A DNA stretch of 64,000 nucleotides from CAZSMC01 sp964607755 (GTDB lineage: Bacteria > Zhuqueibacterota > Zhuqueibacteria > Residuimicrobiales > Krinioviventaceae): the NCBI GenBank assembly GCA_964607755.1, contig CAZSMC010000018.1, positions 1 through 64,000 of the forward strand, given 5' to 3'. Below, in pieces: positions 8,121-17,064 of the stretch. The translations under genes and the position numbers were made by a program. The first letter of the stretch is position 1, and each line of letters starts with the position of its first letter. The notes below the pieces were generated by a model. It saw only the letters and a list, made by a program, of their open reading frames with translations, was not told the origin of the DNA and did not search any database.

Positions 8121-11100
8121 ATGAACAAGAAATTAGAACAGTTTTTAACAAAAATAATGGGCGGATCAAGCACTGAACGCGAGTTGAAACGCATCCGTCC
8201 CATGGTTGATCAGATAAACGAGTTCGCTGAAGAATATAAACAACTCTCGGACGATGAGCTAAAGGCTAAAACAAATGAGTTCCGCTATCGTCTGCGTACA
8301 GGAGAAACTCTGGACGATATTCTGCCGGAAGCTTATGCCGTGGTCAAAGACACTTGCCGCCGGTTGCTTGGAAAAAAATGGATGGTCCGGGGCCAGGAAA
8401 CCGAATGGAATATGGTGCCGTACGATGTGCAGCTTTTGGGTGCCATCATTCTGCACGAAGGCAAAATCGCCGAAATGGCTACCGGTGAAGGCAAAACCCT
8501 TGTCGCGACTATGCCGCTTTACCTTAACGCTCTGGAAGGAAAAGGCGCCCACCTCGTTACAGTCAATGATTACCTCGCTCAACGTGACTGTGAATGGATG
8601 GGGGAAATTTACAAGTATTTGGGATTGAGTGTGGCGGCCATTTACGGCGAGCAAGACCCTGAAGATCGAAAAAAGGCCTATCAGGCAGATATTACCTACG
8701 GCACGAATAATGAATTCGGCTTTGATTATTTGCGCGATAACATGACCAGCGACGTCTGGTCGGTAGTGCAGCGCCCCCTCCACTATGCCATTATCGACGA
8801 AGTTGACAGCGTACTTATCGACGAAGCGCGTACACCACTGATCATTTCCGGTTCTGTTGGTGCACCGCGGAATGTTTATAACGAGCTCAAGCCCACAGTA
8901 GAAAGCCTGTACCGGAAACAAAAAGAGCTTGTAGACCGGCTCCTTCAGGAAGGCAAGTCGTTGCTCGACAAGGACGAGGAAAAAGCAGGATTGCTTATCC
9001 TTCGCGCCCAACGAGGGGATCCCAAAAATGAGAAATTAATGGAATTGCTTACCTCGGAATTTTGGGTAAAAAAATTGATCGAACGTATTCAGGGACAGTT
9101 TGAAGTCAACAAGGAAATGAATACCGTTGATCAGGAACTGTACTATACGATCGATGAAAAAAGTCATGTGGTCGATATTACCGAAAAAGGACGTATTTTC
9201 CTGTCCGGAGGGCAGGCTCTAAATGTGGCTGATAAAATCAATCAGCTCGATGACCTGGATGATATGATTCATCATCTCAGCGAGCAGAAAGATCCATCCC
9301 AATATTTTACCCAGGATCCGATTACCGGTTATTGCAACGGTTTTACCCTGGAAGGCAAGTTGGCTCTGCTGAATATGAATGGTGAAATAACAGATAAAGA
9401 AATTGGTGCTCTGGACGAGCTGGATCAAAAATTGACAGCAATCTCCGAGGAAAGCCAACAATCATCCCAGGGCAAAAAAGCAGACAAAGGCGGCACGTGG
9501 CGAAAATATTACAATATCGCAAAAAAAATGGACAGCGCTGTTAATGGTTTATCTCCAGAAGGAAAACAGTTGCTGGCAAAAGGGATTTCAGATGCGTTGC
9601 CCAAAATAGTCGAAGCGTTCGACCTCGTACTCGCCAGGCTTCGGGAAATCGCGGATATTGACAGCGATGGCCGCCTGCCCCGTCAATTGATCGACGAACG
9701 CCGGAAATTGCAGCAGGCTTTTTTTCACAACGACAAACAATCCGGTTGTCCTGTGGGTTTGACAGAGCAGGGACGTATTGCCCTGCTGGCAGCTATGCTG
9801 GGCGGCAATCCGCTGGCCGTGCCAATGATCTTTCAGTTGGAAGACATGCTCAGCAGCTCCGATGGCATTGACGCTAAAAGTCAGGAGTATTTCGATTTTA
9901 CTGACAATGGTTCTGCGATCTCTCACATAGCTGAAAAGGGCCGTATCCTTCTTTTAGGCGGCAACCCGGATTTATATGTGCTGCCCGACCGCAGCATGGT
10001 TGAGGAACGCGACCAACAAATTCAGCAGTTGCTGGACAAGACCCTTAATCAGGTGTCGTACGATTACTCGACTCGCGTTCAAACGGCTGAACAGCTCCAG
10101 GAAGATCTGCAAGCCATTCATCAGGCCATTGGATCGCAGCCCAAAGAAAAACGACCGACGTATTTGCGTCGATTCTATGATGTCGATTATCGCGACAGGG
10201 TGACCAACGAGCCGCTCATGCGCGTGACAGATAAAGGCAAAGCATTTCTCGAAGATTTCAGTTCGCAAACAATATCCGTTGTTGAAAGGCTCAATGATAG
10301 TTTACATAAAAAGAATACCGGTGTTTTTAATATCCAAAATAACACCTTAACCGGGCTCGCAGACGATCAGCTTGACGAGCTTTTAGGCGATTCGTTTTAT
10401 AAAATCAATCAGCAAATTGATTCGTGGAATGCGTCGCATTCTGCTGATGCAGACACTTCTTCAGTGAACTTACGCGAGCACCTCGATGCTCATCTTGGCC
10501 AGGATACCGAATCTGCATCGAGTTTATCCCGGCAGTTTGAAGAAATTGAACGAATCGACCGGATTATCCGCAACGTGTTTTCAGCACTTGCCAGCAGCGA
10601 CGTGACCAATGCTGAAAAACGCCGCATTTTGCATCGTTATTTCGAGGTTGACACAAACGACTTGGAAAACATTCAACCCACGCCGGATTTGGATATTCGG
10701 GGCTTGTCCGAAACCGGGATGCAGCGTCTTATTGGCCGGGCTGCTGACCGCAATGAAGTGTCGGACCGGTTGATTCAACTTTTGGAAAATCCGGATACAG
10801 ATCTGGAAAGTGTCTTTGAGATGCAACCGGATGGCTATCCGTCAAACCTGAAAGAATCAGCTCGCAGCCATCTGGTCGATGGATTACCTTATTATGAATA
10901 TTCCAGCGGGCTGAAAGAATTCCGCGACGAAGTGCTGCAAATGAGCGCTAACAAAGTCAGTTCCGGCGCAGAGATGGAAAGCCTGGTTCCGAGAGAGCAG
11001 GTGCAGTTGAAAAAGAAAGGCATTGCCCTCAGCGACCGCGAATTGGGTCATTTGATTAGCAAAGCTCATGCGCCAAATACAGTGATTACACCTGAAGAAA

Positions 11101-14100
11101 TTGAAGCATGGTTCCGGCTTCATTTTAATGAACTGCCGCGCCGGTATCTGGAATCGAAACGGGATCAGTTATGGCAGGATTATACCAAAATCGAAGAGCG
11201 CGTACAAAACATTTCGCAATTGCTGCGCGCTTTTACATTATTCCAGCGCGATGTCGATTATGTAGTCAAAGCACCCGATGAAACCGAGATGCGCCGACAT
11301 GGCGGACAGCGCGGTCACAAAGCGGTGATGATCGTCGATCAGTTTACCGGCCGTCTTATGCCAGGACGGCGGTTCAGCGAAGGTCTGCACGAGGCTCTGG
11401 AAGCCAAGGAAGGCGTTCAGGTGCAGGCAGAAACGCAAACGCTGGCTACCATTACGCTGCAGAATTTCTTCCGGATTTACGACAAATTATCCGGCATGAC
11501 GGGTACAGCAGAAACAGAGGCTCAGGAATTTTTCAGCACGTATGAACTAGATGTCATTGTCATTCCCACCAATGAACCAGTCATTCGCGATGACCATGAC
11601 GATGTTATCTATCGAACTAGAAAAGAAAAATACGAAGCGCTGATTAACGAGGCGATAGAGTTGCATAATGCTGGCCGGCCGGTATTGATTGGTACAATTT
11701 CGGTGGATGTGTCTCAACATCTAAGTGACATGTTCACAGCACGGGGCGTACCGGTTGCTGATTGGTTAAAAAAAGGCGATGTCGAGAAACAACTGGAATC
11801 CGGAAAATTTCATACCGTGCTCAACGCAAAGTATCACAAAAACGAAGCAGAGATCGTCGCCAAAGCAGGTTTGCCCGGCGCGATTACCATTGCCACAAAT
11901 ATGGCAGGACGTGGAACGGACATCAAGCTGGCGCCCGGTGTGCGCGAAAAAGGCGGCCTGGCTATTTTAGGATCAGAAAAGCACGAGGCCCGGCGAATCG
12001 ACCGGCAGCTTCGTGGCCGTGCCGGACGTCAGGGTGATCCAGGATCATCCAGGTTTTATCTTTCACTTGAAGATGATCTGATGAGACTCTTTGGTTCGGA
12101 CCGGATTACCAATATTATGACCCGTGTCGGTTCGATGGAAGAGGGCGAACGCATCGAACACCCACTGATCACAAAGTCTATCGAACGTGCGCAGAAAAAG
12201 GTTGAAGAGCGCAACTTTGAAATCCGAAAACAACTTTTAGAATATGATGATGTTCTTAACGAACAACGCAAGATCATTTATAAGCGCCGTCAGAATTTGC
12301 TCGGCTTTGCTGAACCAGAAGACCTGGTCGAAGCAAAGATAAAGCGCTTTATGGGCGATGAGAATGACCGGGCTACCTGGCACTTGAACGAGATGGTAGA
12401 GAGTCTGAAAAACTTTTTCGGCGTTCATCCGCCTTTTAACGTAGATGAGCTCGAAGCGCAGGATGCGAATGAAATCCGGAACCAGGTTAATGAATGGGTT
12501 GCTGCTCAAAGTGCGCAGGAACGCCATCGTGAACATCTGCGGGAACGGCACAGAATTTACGGATATTGCGATATCAATGAAATTATTCGCGAACTCGTTC
12601 ATTTTAAAATACGGCTACACGGCGGCACCTCTGGCGATACGGCAAAGTGGAATATCGAAGGCTTGCGATTCGAACTGGACCGTATCTTTGGTGCAGTGCC
12701 GGAATGGCTGCAGGAACCGCTCGAAAACATGTCAGCTCAAGAGGCTGAAAAACGCCTGGTTGAATGGGCGCAGAATTATTATGCTCAACTTTTTGAAACC
12801 TATCGTGATAAAATCGACCGGATTTTATTCCGCAAACTCGATTTTAAAAAAATGCTGACGATTTTCGTTCAGGGATTGGCTGCCCAGTATCTGCCAGAAA
12901 GTGAGCCGGCAATTAACTGGAATATCAATGACTTTTTTGACCAGCTCGAACGGGTATTTGAAACCCGGCCGGAAATCGGCATTAACGAAATACGGACGAT
13001 TTCCTACAACCGATTGCTGGAAAAATTGACCGATTGGGTAAACCAGCTCGATATTCCGCAACGTGAAGCAGACTATTACCGGCATCGCATCATCGGACAT
13101 GTGTCTCCGCAAGGATTTGTCGATATGATCGTACTCTCTGTTGTGCAGCACTTTAATGGCAGCTTGAACGTGAAAACCTTATCTCCGGATTTGAAAAAAG
13201 CATTAGCAGATGTATTTGATACTGAATTCGTAATCGAGCCGGAGGATAACGAACTGCAGCCGATAGGTCAACTTTTCCGGCAGGCCCGGCAGTCGTATGC
13301 ATCGTTTATCGATGAGAATATGGACGTTTACGATGCTGTAACCCTGGCAAAAGCGGATAATGTGGAAGCCCTCGAAGCCGCTATTACAGCTAAAACAAAT
13401 TCGGTTTTTGATCAGTATGCCGATACCTCCCAGAACCGGAAAAAACTTTACCGGGACTTTGGCAATATGTTTATGGAAAAACCAGAGTTGGCTCTTCCGC
13501 AAGCTCAGGATACCCAGGCTATTGCTGCGTTTAAAGAGGATTTAATTTCGTGGGGACATGGTTTTTATAAAACCTATTCGGATCACGTAGACCGGATGTA
13601 TCAAGAACGCCTGTCTAACGAAATTGTGTTTGATACGGTTTTGAGCATGATCGATGATGCAGCTTATACCATGATCCGGGATATTTTAGGCCAGGGAGAT
13701 GTTCTTGATCAAAACCAACTCCGCCGGTTGGAAGCTGAAAGCCGGTTGGTTTTCCGCCGGTCTCCGCGACTGGTCGACGATAGCGTTGAAGGCATGAATC
13801 CCAACGATGTCATGGACAAACTCAGTAGCTGGGCTCAGGACCTGTATCACAAGCGGGTTAATGAAATCGGTAAAAATCTGGTAACCCGTTATGAACGGAT
13901 TCACATTTTGCAGAAAATTGACACTAACTGGCGTCAGCATCTCAGCGGTATTGATGAATTGCGCGAGGGAATTGGCCTGCGTGGGTACGGTCAAAAAGAT
14001 CCTCTGCTGGAATACAAGCGAGAAGCGTTTGACATGTTTCAGCGCACTGTCGATACAATTAATCGTGAAACAGTGGGTGCCCTGTTCAAATTTTTTGATG

Positions 14101-14357
14101 TTGGCGGAGAAGTGGAAGAGCAACAAATGCGGCGCAGTGAACCGCAAAGCTTTACCACATCCCACTCCCGGGTGCAGCAGTTCAAAACGCTCGCTGCAAA
14201 CAAAAAGCAGGGAAAAAAGACACCCGCACCAGCCAACCGGCCTGGCCAGCCCGCTCGGCAAAAAACTGTGGTGAAAAGCAAAGAACCTGGCCGGAATGAT
14301 CCCTGTCCATGCGGCAGTGGGAAAAAATATAAAAAATGCTGCGGCAGAAATGTTTAA
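8121..14357 (+). CDS. secA: Giant preprotein translocase ATPase SecA (2078 residues)
   Basis: All motor elements are present: MATGEGKTL (Walker A, about 119-127), TVNDYLAQRD, DEVDSVLIDEARTPLIISG (226-244), RDVDYVV with IVDQFTGRLMPGRR (about 1043-1084), SGMTGTAETEA, MAGRGTDIKL (1261-1270), RRIDRQLRGRAGRQGDPGSS, the helical scaffold (RKQLLEYDDVLNEQR, then IDTNWRQHLSGIDELREGIGLRGYGQKDP), and a C-terminal zinc motif DPCPCGSGKKYKKCCG. Usual SecA length is about 840-1100. The extra length lies in two places: residues of about 250-1040 (PPXD region) and about 1400-1925 (helical wing domain). Both insertions are made of repeated versions of the resident domain (see findings). SecA drives Sec-dependent export with SecYEG. 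The reading frame is uninterrupted over 6.2 kb. Confidence 0.96.
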   Translation: MNKKLEQFLTKIMGGSSTERELKRIRPMVDQINEFAEEYKQLSDDELKAKTNEFRYRLRTGETLDDILPEAYAVVKDTCRRLLGKKWMVRGQETEWNMVPYDVQLLGAIILHEGKIAEMATGEGKTLVATMPLYLNALEGKGAHLVTVNDYLAQRDCEWMGEIYKYLGLSVAAIYGEQDPEDRKKAYQADITYGTNNEFGFDYLRDNMTSDVWSVVQRPLHYAIIDEVDSVLIDEARTPLIISGSVGAPRNVYNELKPTVESLYRKQKELVDRLLQEGKSLLDKDEEKAGLLILRAQRGDPKNEKLMELLTSEFWVKKLIERIQGQFEVNKEMNTVDQELYYTIDEKSHVVDITEKGRIFLSGGQALNVADKINQLDDLDDMIHHLSEQKDPSQYFTQDPITGYCNGFTLEGKLALLNMNGEITDKEIGALDELDQKLTAISEESQQSSQGKKADKGGTWRKYYNIAKKMDSAVNGLSPEGKQLLAKGISDALPKIVEAFDLVLARLREIADIDSDGRLPRQLIDERRKLQQAFFHNDKQSGCPVGLTEQGRIALLAAMLGGNPLAVPMIFQLEDMLSSSDGIDAKSQEYFDFTDNGSAISHIAEKGRILLLGGNPDLYVLPDRSMVEERDQQIQQLLDKTLNQVSYDYSTRVQTAEQLQEDLQAIHQAIGSQPKEKRPTYLRRFYDVDYRDRVTNEPLMRVTDKGKAFLEDFSSQTISVVERLNDSLHKKNTGVFNIQNNTLTGLADDQLDELLGDSFYKINQQIDSWNASHSADADTSSVNLREHLDAHLGQDTESASSLSRQFEEIERIDRIIRNVFSALASSDVTNAEKRRILHRYFEVDTNDLENIQPTPDLDIRGLSETGMQRLIGRAADRNEVSDRLIQLLENPDTDLESVFEMQPDGYPSNLKESARSHLVDGLPYYEYSSGLKEFRDEVLQMSANKVSSGAEMESLVPREQVQLKKKGIALSDRELGHLISKAHAPNTVITPEEIEAWFRLHFNELPRRYLESKRDQLWQDYTKIEERVQNISQLLRAFTLFQRDVDYVVKAPDETEMRRHGGQRGHKAVMIVDQFTGRLMPGRRFSEGLHEALEAKEGVQVQAETQTLATITLQNFFRIYDKLSGMTGTAETEAQEFFSTYELDVIVIPTNEPVIRDDHDDVIYRTRKEKYEALINEAIELHNAGRPVLIGTISVDVSQHLSDMFTARGVPVADWLKKGDVEKQLESGKFHTVLNAKYHKNEAEIVAKAGLPGAITIATNMAGRGTDIKLAPGVREKGGLAILGSEKHEARRIDRQLRGRAGRQGDPGSSRFYLSLEDDLMRLFGSDRITNIMTRVGSMEEGERIEHPLITKSIERAQKKVEERNFEIRKQLLEYDDVLNEQRKIIYKRRQNLLGFAEPEDLVEAKIKRFMGDENDRATWHLNEMVESLKNFFGVHPPFNVDELEAQDANEIRNQVNEWVAAQSAQERHREHLRERHRIYGYCDINEIIRELVHFKIRLHGGTSGDTAKWNIEGLRFELDRIFGAVPEWLQEPLENMSAQEAEKRLVEWAQNYYAQLFETYRDKIDRILFRKLDFKKMLTIFVQGLAAQYLPESEPAINWNINDFFDQLERVFETRPEIGINEIRTISYNRLLEKLTDWVNQLDIPQREADYYRHRIIGHVSPQGFVDMIVLSVVQHFNGSLNVKTLSPDLKKALADVFDTEFVIEPEDNELQPIGQLFRQARQSYASFIDENMDVYDAVTLAKADNVEALEAAITAKTNSVFDQYADTSQNRKKLYRDFGNMFMEKPELALPQAQDTQAIAAFKEDLISWGHGFYKTYSDHVDRMYQERLSNEIVFDTVLSMIDDAAYTMIRDILGQGDVLDQNQLRRLEAESRLVFRRSPRLVDDSVEGMNPNDVMDKLSSWAQDLYHKRVNEIGKNLVTRYERIHILQKIDTNWRQHLSGIDELREGIGLRGYGQKDPLLEYKREAFDMFQRTVDTINRETVGALFKFFDVGGEVEEQQMRRSEPQSFTTSHSRVQQFKTLAANKKQGKKTPAPANRPGQPARQKTVVKSKEPGRNDPCPCGSGKKYKKCCGRNV
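9141..10737 (+). repeat. Degenerate protein-level repeats in the SecA PPXD (at least 7 copies)
   Basis: Each module has an aromatic pair, a short turn and then a 'hydrophobic-TEKG-R-x-x-LL' strand. Aromatic pairs start at residues 341, 395, 463, 534, 590, 685 and 840. The matching Gly motifs are TEKG 354, LEGK 410, PEGK 479, TEQG 548, AEKG 604, TDKG 703 and SETG 863. A normal SecA has one such hairpin (aromatic-x-V/I-DEK then LTE-x-G). A weaker eighth copy may lie near 924-967. There is no DNA-level identity between copies, so the expansion is old. Confidence 0.75.
12381..13866 (+). repeat. Protein-level tandem repeats of the SecA helical wing domain (about 6 copies, about 90 residues)
   Basis: A unit of the form 'helix, x-x-F-x-x-x-P, about 30 residues, L-x-x-W-x-x-x-Y' recurs with its key Phe at residues 1433, 1523, 1613, 1699, 1784 and 1878, that is spacings of 90, 90, 86, 85 and 94. 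The second and third units begin WNIEGL and WNINDF, like the W-D/N-I/L-x-GL start of a normal wing domain. Normal SecA has one unit here. Confidence 0.75.
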
Positions 14358-14395
14358 CAAAATACATGTGTTGCATTTCTTTAACAAATGTTTAC

Positions 14396-14423
14396 TTGAC
14401 TTTGGATGTTTTTATCCTATATT
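14396..14423 (+). promoter_or_regulatory. Sigma70-like promoter of smg
   Basis: TTGACT (14396-14401), a 16 bp spacer and TATATT (14418-14423) lie 39 bp before the smg ATG. This is among the best promoter matches in the window. Confidence 0.6.
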
Positions 14424-14462
14424 TTGAATTGAAAAGAATACATAAAAAGCTTTGGTGAATTG

Positions 14463-14930
14463 ATGAATAAAAAACTTTTCGACGTATTGGAGCTTGTTCT
14501 TAAGGAAATCCGCGAAAATGTATTAGGCGAAGTACAACTGCAAACGATTATCGATATGCTTTCCGAACATGGTTTTTCTGATGATGAAATATCTCTGGCT
14601 ATGTCCTGGCTGTTAAGCAGTGGCGATAACTTGCAGCAGTTGGTTGGGTCTACCCCAAAAGGACTGCCCCGGCCGCTATGGCGAGACCTGAACGATGAGG
14701 AACGGGAAGCCATATCACCAAGTGCGTATAGTTTTCTTTTTCACCTGCGCGAACTCGATTTGCTGAGTGATAATAAAATGGAACAAGTCATTGACCAGGC
14801 TGTTCGTTTAAATACATACTATCTCGATGTGGATGACATGAAGGAACTCATTACGGCAGTCGTGCTGGATTATGAGGATAATGCCTCCAGCGGATATTTT
14901 TCATTTTTATCCACATCTGCTCCTCAATAA
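14463..14930 (+). CDS. smg: Smg / DUF494 family protein
   Basis: 155 residues from the ATG at 14463. It has the DUF494 pattern: LFDVLELVLKEI, LQTIIDMLSEHGFSDDEISLAMSWL, a middle linker, then SAYSFLFHLRELDLLS and LDVDDMKELITAVVLDYE. The family is widespread, often sits next to dprA/topA-type genes, and lacks a firm function. Here it is 22 bp upstream of the topA-like gene, so the family's usual context is retained. Confidence 0.85.
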   Translation: MNKKLFDVLELVLKEIRENVLGEVQLQTIIDMLSEHGFSDDEISLAMSWLLSSGDNLQQLVGSTPKGLPRPLWRDLNDEEREAISPSAYSFLFHLRELDLLSDNKMEQVIDQAVRLNTYYLDVDDMKELITAVVLDYEDNASSGYFSFLSTSAPQ

Positions 14931-14952
14931 TTAAAATGATCCTCGTACGCTC

Positions 14953-17064
14953 ATGGGGCAATTTTTTTTAGTGGTAGAGTCCCTTGGTAAGCAAAAGACT
15001 CTGCAAAAAATATTGAATGAAAAGGCAACAGTGATCTATGCCGGACCGCCTCAGAGCGAGTCCGGCGATTTTGCCTTGAATGGGGATGCTAATGTTTTTC
15101 CGAAAGATTTGACCAGACTGACACGCCAGGACACGGTCTATTTTGCCACCGATCCCAATCTGGTGGGTGAGAAAATAGCTGCGGCAGCAAAAGATAAATT
15201 CCCTGACAATGTCCAGTGCCGGCGTGTGCTGTTAATGAGTTTTACGCCACATTCAGTAAATCATGCTCTGAAAAATGCTGCCCCTCTTAATGATAAAGGC
15301 GCAAAAGCGCACGAGCTTCGCGAGCGGCTGTCCCGGCTTTTTGACCGGACATTCCGGTTTGTCCTTGATGTCCCGTCTTTGAACAAAGTTCTCCGTCTGG
15401 AAACTTTACTCCTTCTTGATTTTCTCGTCCAGGCGGAGATAACTGCCCGGACATCATGTTTTGAGTCTCACTGGACAATCGATGTCGAACTAAAAGGGCG
15501 CAACAGCAGATTTTGGGCGCCGCTCACAAACGTGAAAGATCAGGACGCTATCTTTTCTGATCCCCACAGTGCCAAAGCGTGCATCATTGATTTGAAGAAA
15601 CAGGATTTCAAAATCACCTCAACAGCACCAAAAAGCAAATTCATTCAGCCTCCGCCTCCTTATGTGACGGTCACGCTTTTGCGCGATGCTGCCCGCGATC
15701 TGGGATTTGCACCAGCACAAACAATATCAGTCGCACGATCTCTATACGAGGGTGTGGACATTGGCTTGACATCACCTGTAAGTTTGATTACTTTTCCATT
15801 TACCGCAGAGTACGCCTGTCATCACGAGTGCGTTCAGGCAGTTCGTGAGTTTGTGCTCAATAATTACGGCGTGGATTATGTGTCTAAACAACAACGGTAC
15901 AAAAGTGTTTCTGCTTTATCAGTTGCTATCACCCCGGTGGAAATAAAACGAACGCCAAAAAAAGTCCGCAAATACCTGACAGAACCGCAATATAAATTGT
16001 ACGAGCTCGTCTGGACAAAAACGGTCTCTTCGCAGATGCGAAATGCTGTAATTAAGCATAATGCGATCGAATGCAGCGCCGGGCCGGATGATCGATACCA
16101 GTTTTTCTTCGAGGATATAAAGATTGATTTTAGAGGATTTCTGCAAGTGGATAGTCATCCGGTTTCATGCACATCAGCAACTGGTGAAAATCTGAGAAAA
16201 AACCAGCCGCTTGAATGCCTGGGTTTTCGTTTGAACAAAAATGATACTATTCGGACAGAATCGTTCACCGTTGCCAAAGTGTTTGACATATTGTATCACA
16301 CCAGCCTGGGACAACCTGAAAATTATGCGGACATGTTGAGCGCCCTTGCCGATTGTCATTTCATCACCATAAAAGACGGCAGCGTTCATGTCACCACAAC
16401 CGGTGAAGAAGCGTGCCGGATCATGCACCAACAGTTGCCCCATATTTTTAGCACAGAATTTGCCAAAGGGATCGGAAAGCGAATAGACCTTGTTTTGCGT
16501 GGGCGTAAAAAAAGTGAGGACGTTTTTCGTCAATATTCAAATATTATTGATACAGCCATTCAAAAAATAGCGTCGCAAAAACAGGTGTGTCCCTTATGCG
16601 GTGGAAAGCTCATTCTCCGCGAATCGGAAACATCACAGCGGGTTTGTGAGTTATATCCTTATCAATGTGACTATGTTGAGTCAATTACAGATGGAAATTC
16701 CACGCAGGTTTGTGATAAATGCGGAGCAGAAATGGTTGTTCGCAACGGCCGCTACGGACGCTTTTTAGCCTGTTCGCGGTTTCCGGAATGTCATTTCACA
16801 AAACCGTACACTATCAATGTAAAATGTCCTTCCGATGGATGCGATGGGGATGTAATTGAAAGATATTCTGCAACCGGATATCTGTTTTATGGCTGCTCCA
16901 AATATCCGGCCTGTAAATTTGCCAGTTGGCTCAAACCAGTTAATGTTGCTTGTCCGTACTGCGGTCACACATACATGGTTGAAAAACATCAGGACCAGGA
17001 TTGCTTGCTTTTTTGTCCTAACTGTAAGAATACTATGAAAGAAACCATAACAACAGCTCAATGA
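14953..17064 (+). CDS. TopA-like type IA topoisomerase homologue, predicted catalytically inactive
   Basis: 703 residues with the TopA order: TOPRIM (FLVVESLGKQKT, residues 5-16), QPPPPYVTVTLLRDAARDLGF (about 232-252), LYEGVDI (264-270) and four C-terminal zinc ribbons (from about 555: CPLCGG, CDKCGAE, CPSDGCDGD, CPYCGH). Catalytic positions are changed: the TDPDREGE motif reads TDPNLVGE (66-73), so two of three acidic residues are lost; the ITYMRTDS motif reads ITFPFTAE (279-286), so the nucleophile Tyr is Phe281 and the Arg is Phe283; HEAIRPT reads SVAITPV (323-329). The stretch aligning with SAGRVQS is also degenerate. It sits at the conventional smg-topA-xerC locus and overlaps xerC by four bases (ATGA). 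It is likely a DNA-binding or structural paralogue. Confidence 0.85.
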   Translation: MGQFFLVVESLGKQKTLQKILNEKATVIYAGPPQSESGDFALNGDANVFPKDLTRLTRQDTVYFATDPNLVGEKIAAAAKDKFPDNVQCRRVLLMSFTPHSVNHALKNAAPLNDKGAKAHELRERLSRLFDRTFRFVLDVPSLNKVLRLETLLLLDFLVQAEITARTSCFESHWTIDVELKGRNSRFWAPLTNVKDQDAIFSDPHSAKACIIDLKKQDFKITSTAPKSKFIQPPPPYVTVTLLRDAARDLGFAPAQTISVARSLYEGVDIGLTSPVSLITFPFTAEYACHHECVQAVREFVLNNYGVDYVSKQQRYKSVSALSVAITPVEIKRTPKKVRKYLTEPQYKLYELVWTKTVSSQMRNAVIKHNAIECSAGPDDRYQFFFEDIKIDFRGFLQVDSHPVSCTSATGENLRKNQPLECLGFRLNKNDTIRTESFTVAKVFDILYHTSLGQPENYADMLSALADCHFITIKDGSVHVTTTGEEACRIMHQQLPHIFSTEFAKGIGKRIDLVLRGRKKSEDVFRQYSNIIDTAIQKIASQKQVCPLCGGKLILRESETSQRVCELYPYQCDYVESITDGNSTQVCDKCGAEMVVRNGRYGRFLACSRFPECHFTKPYTINVKCPSDGCDGDVIERYSATGYLFYGCSKYPACKFASWLKPVNVACPYCGHTYMVEKHQDQDCLLFCPNCKNTMKETITTAQ

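Noticed and set aside
8259..9011. Minus-strand open frame of 250 codons
   Set aside because: Shadow of the N-terminal SecA motor region.
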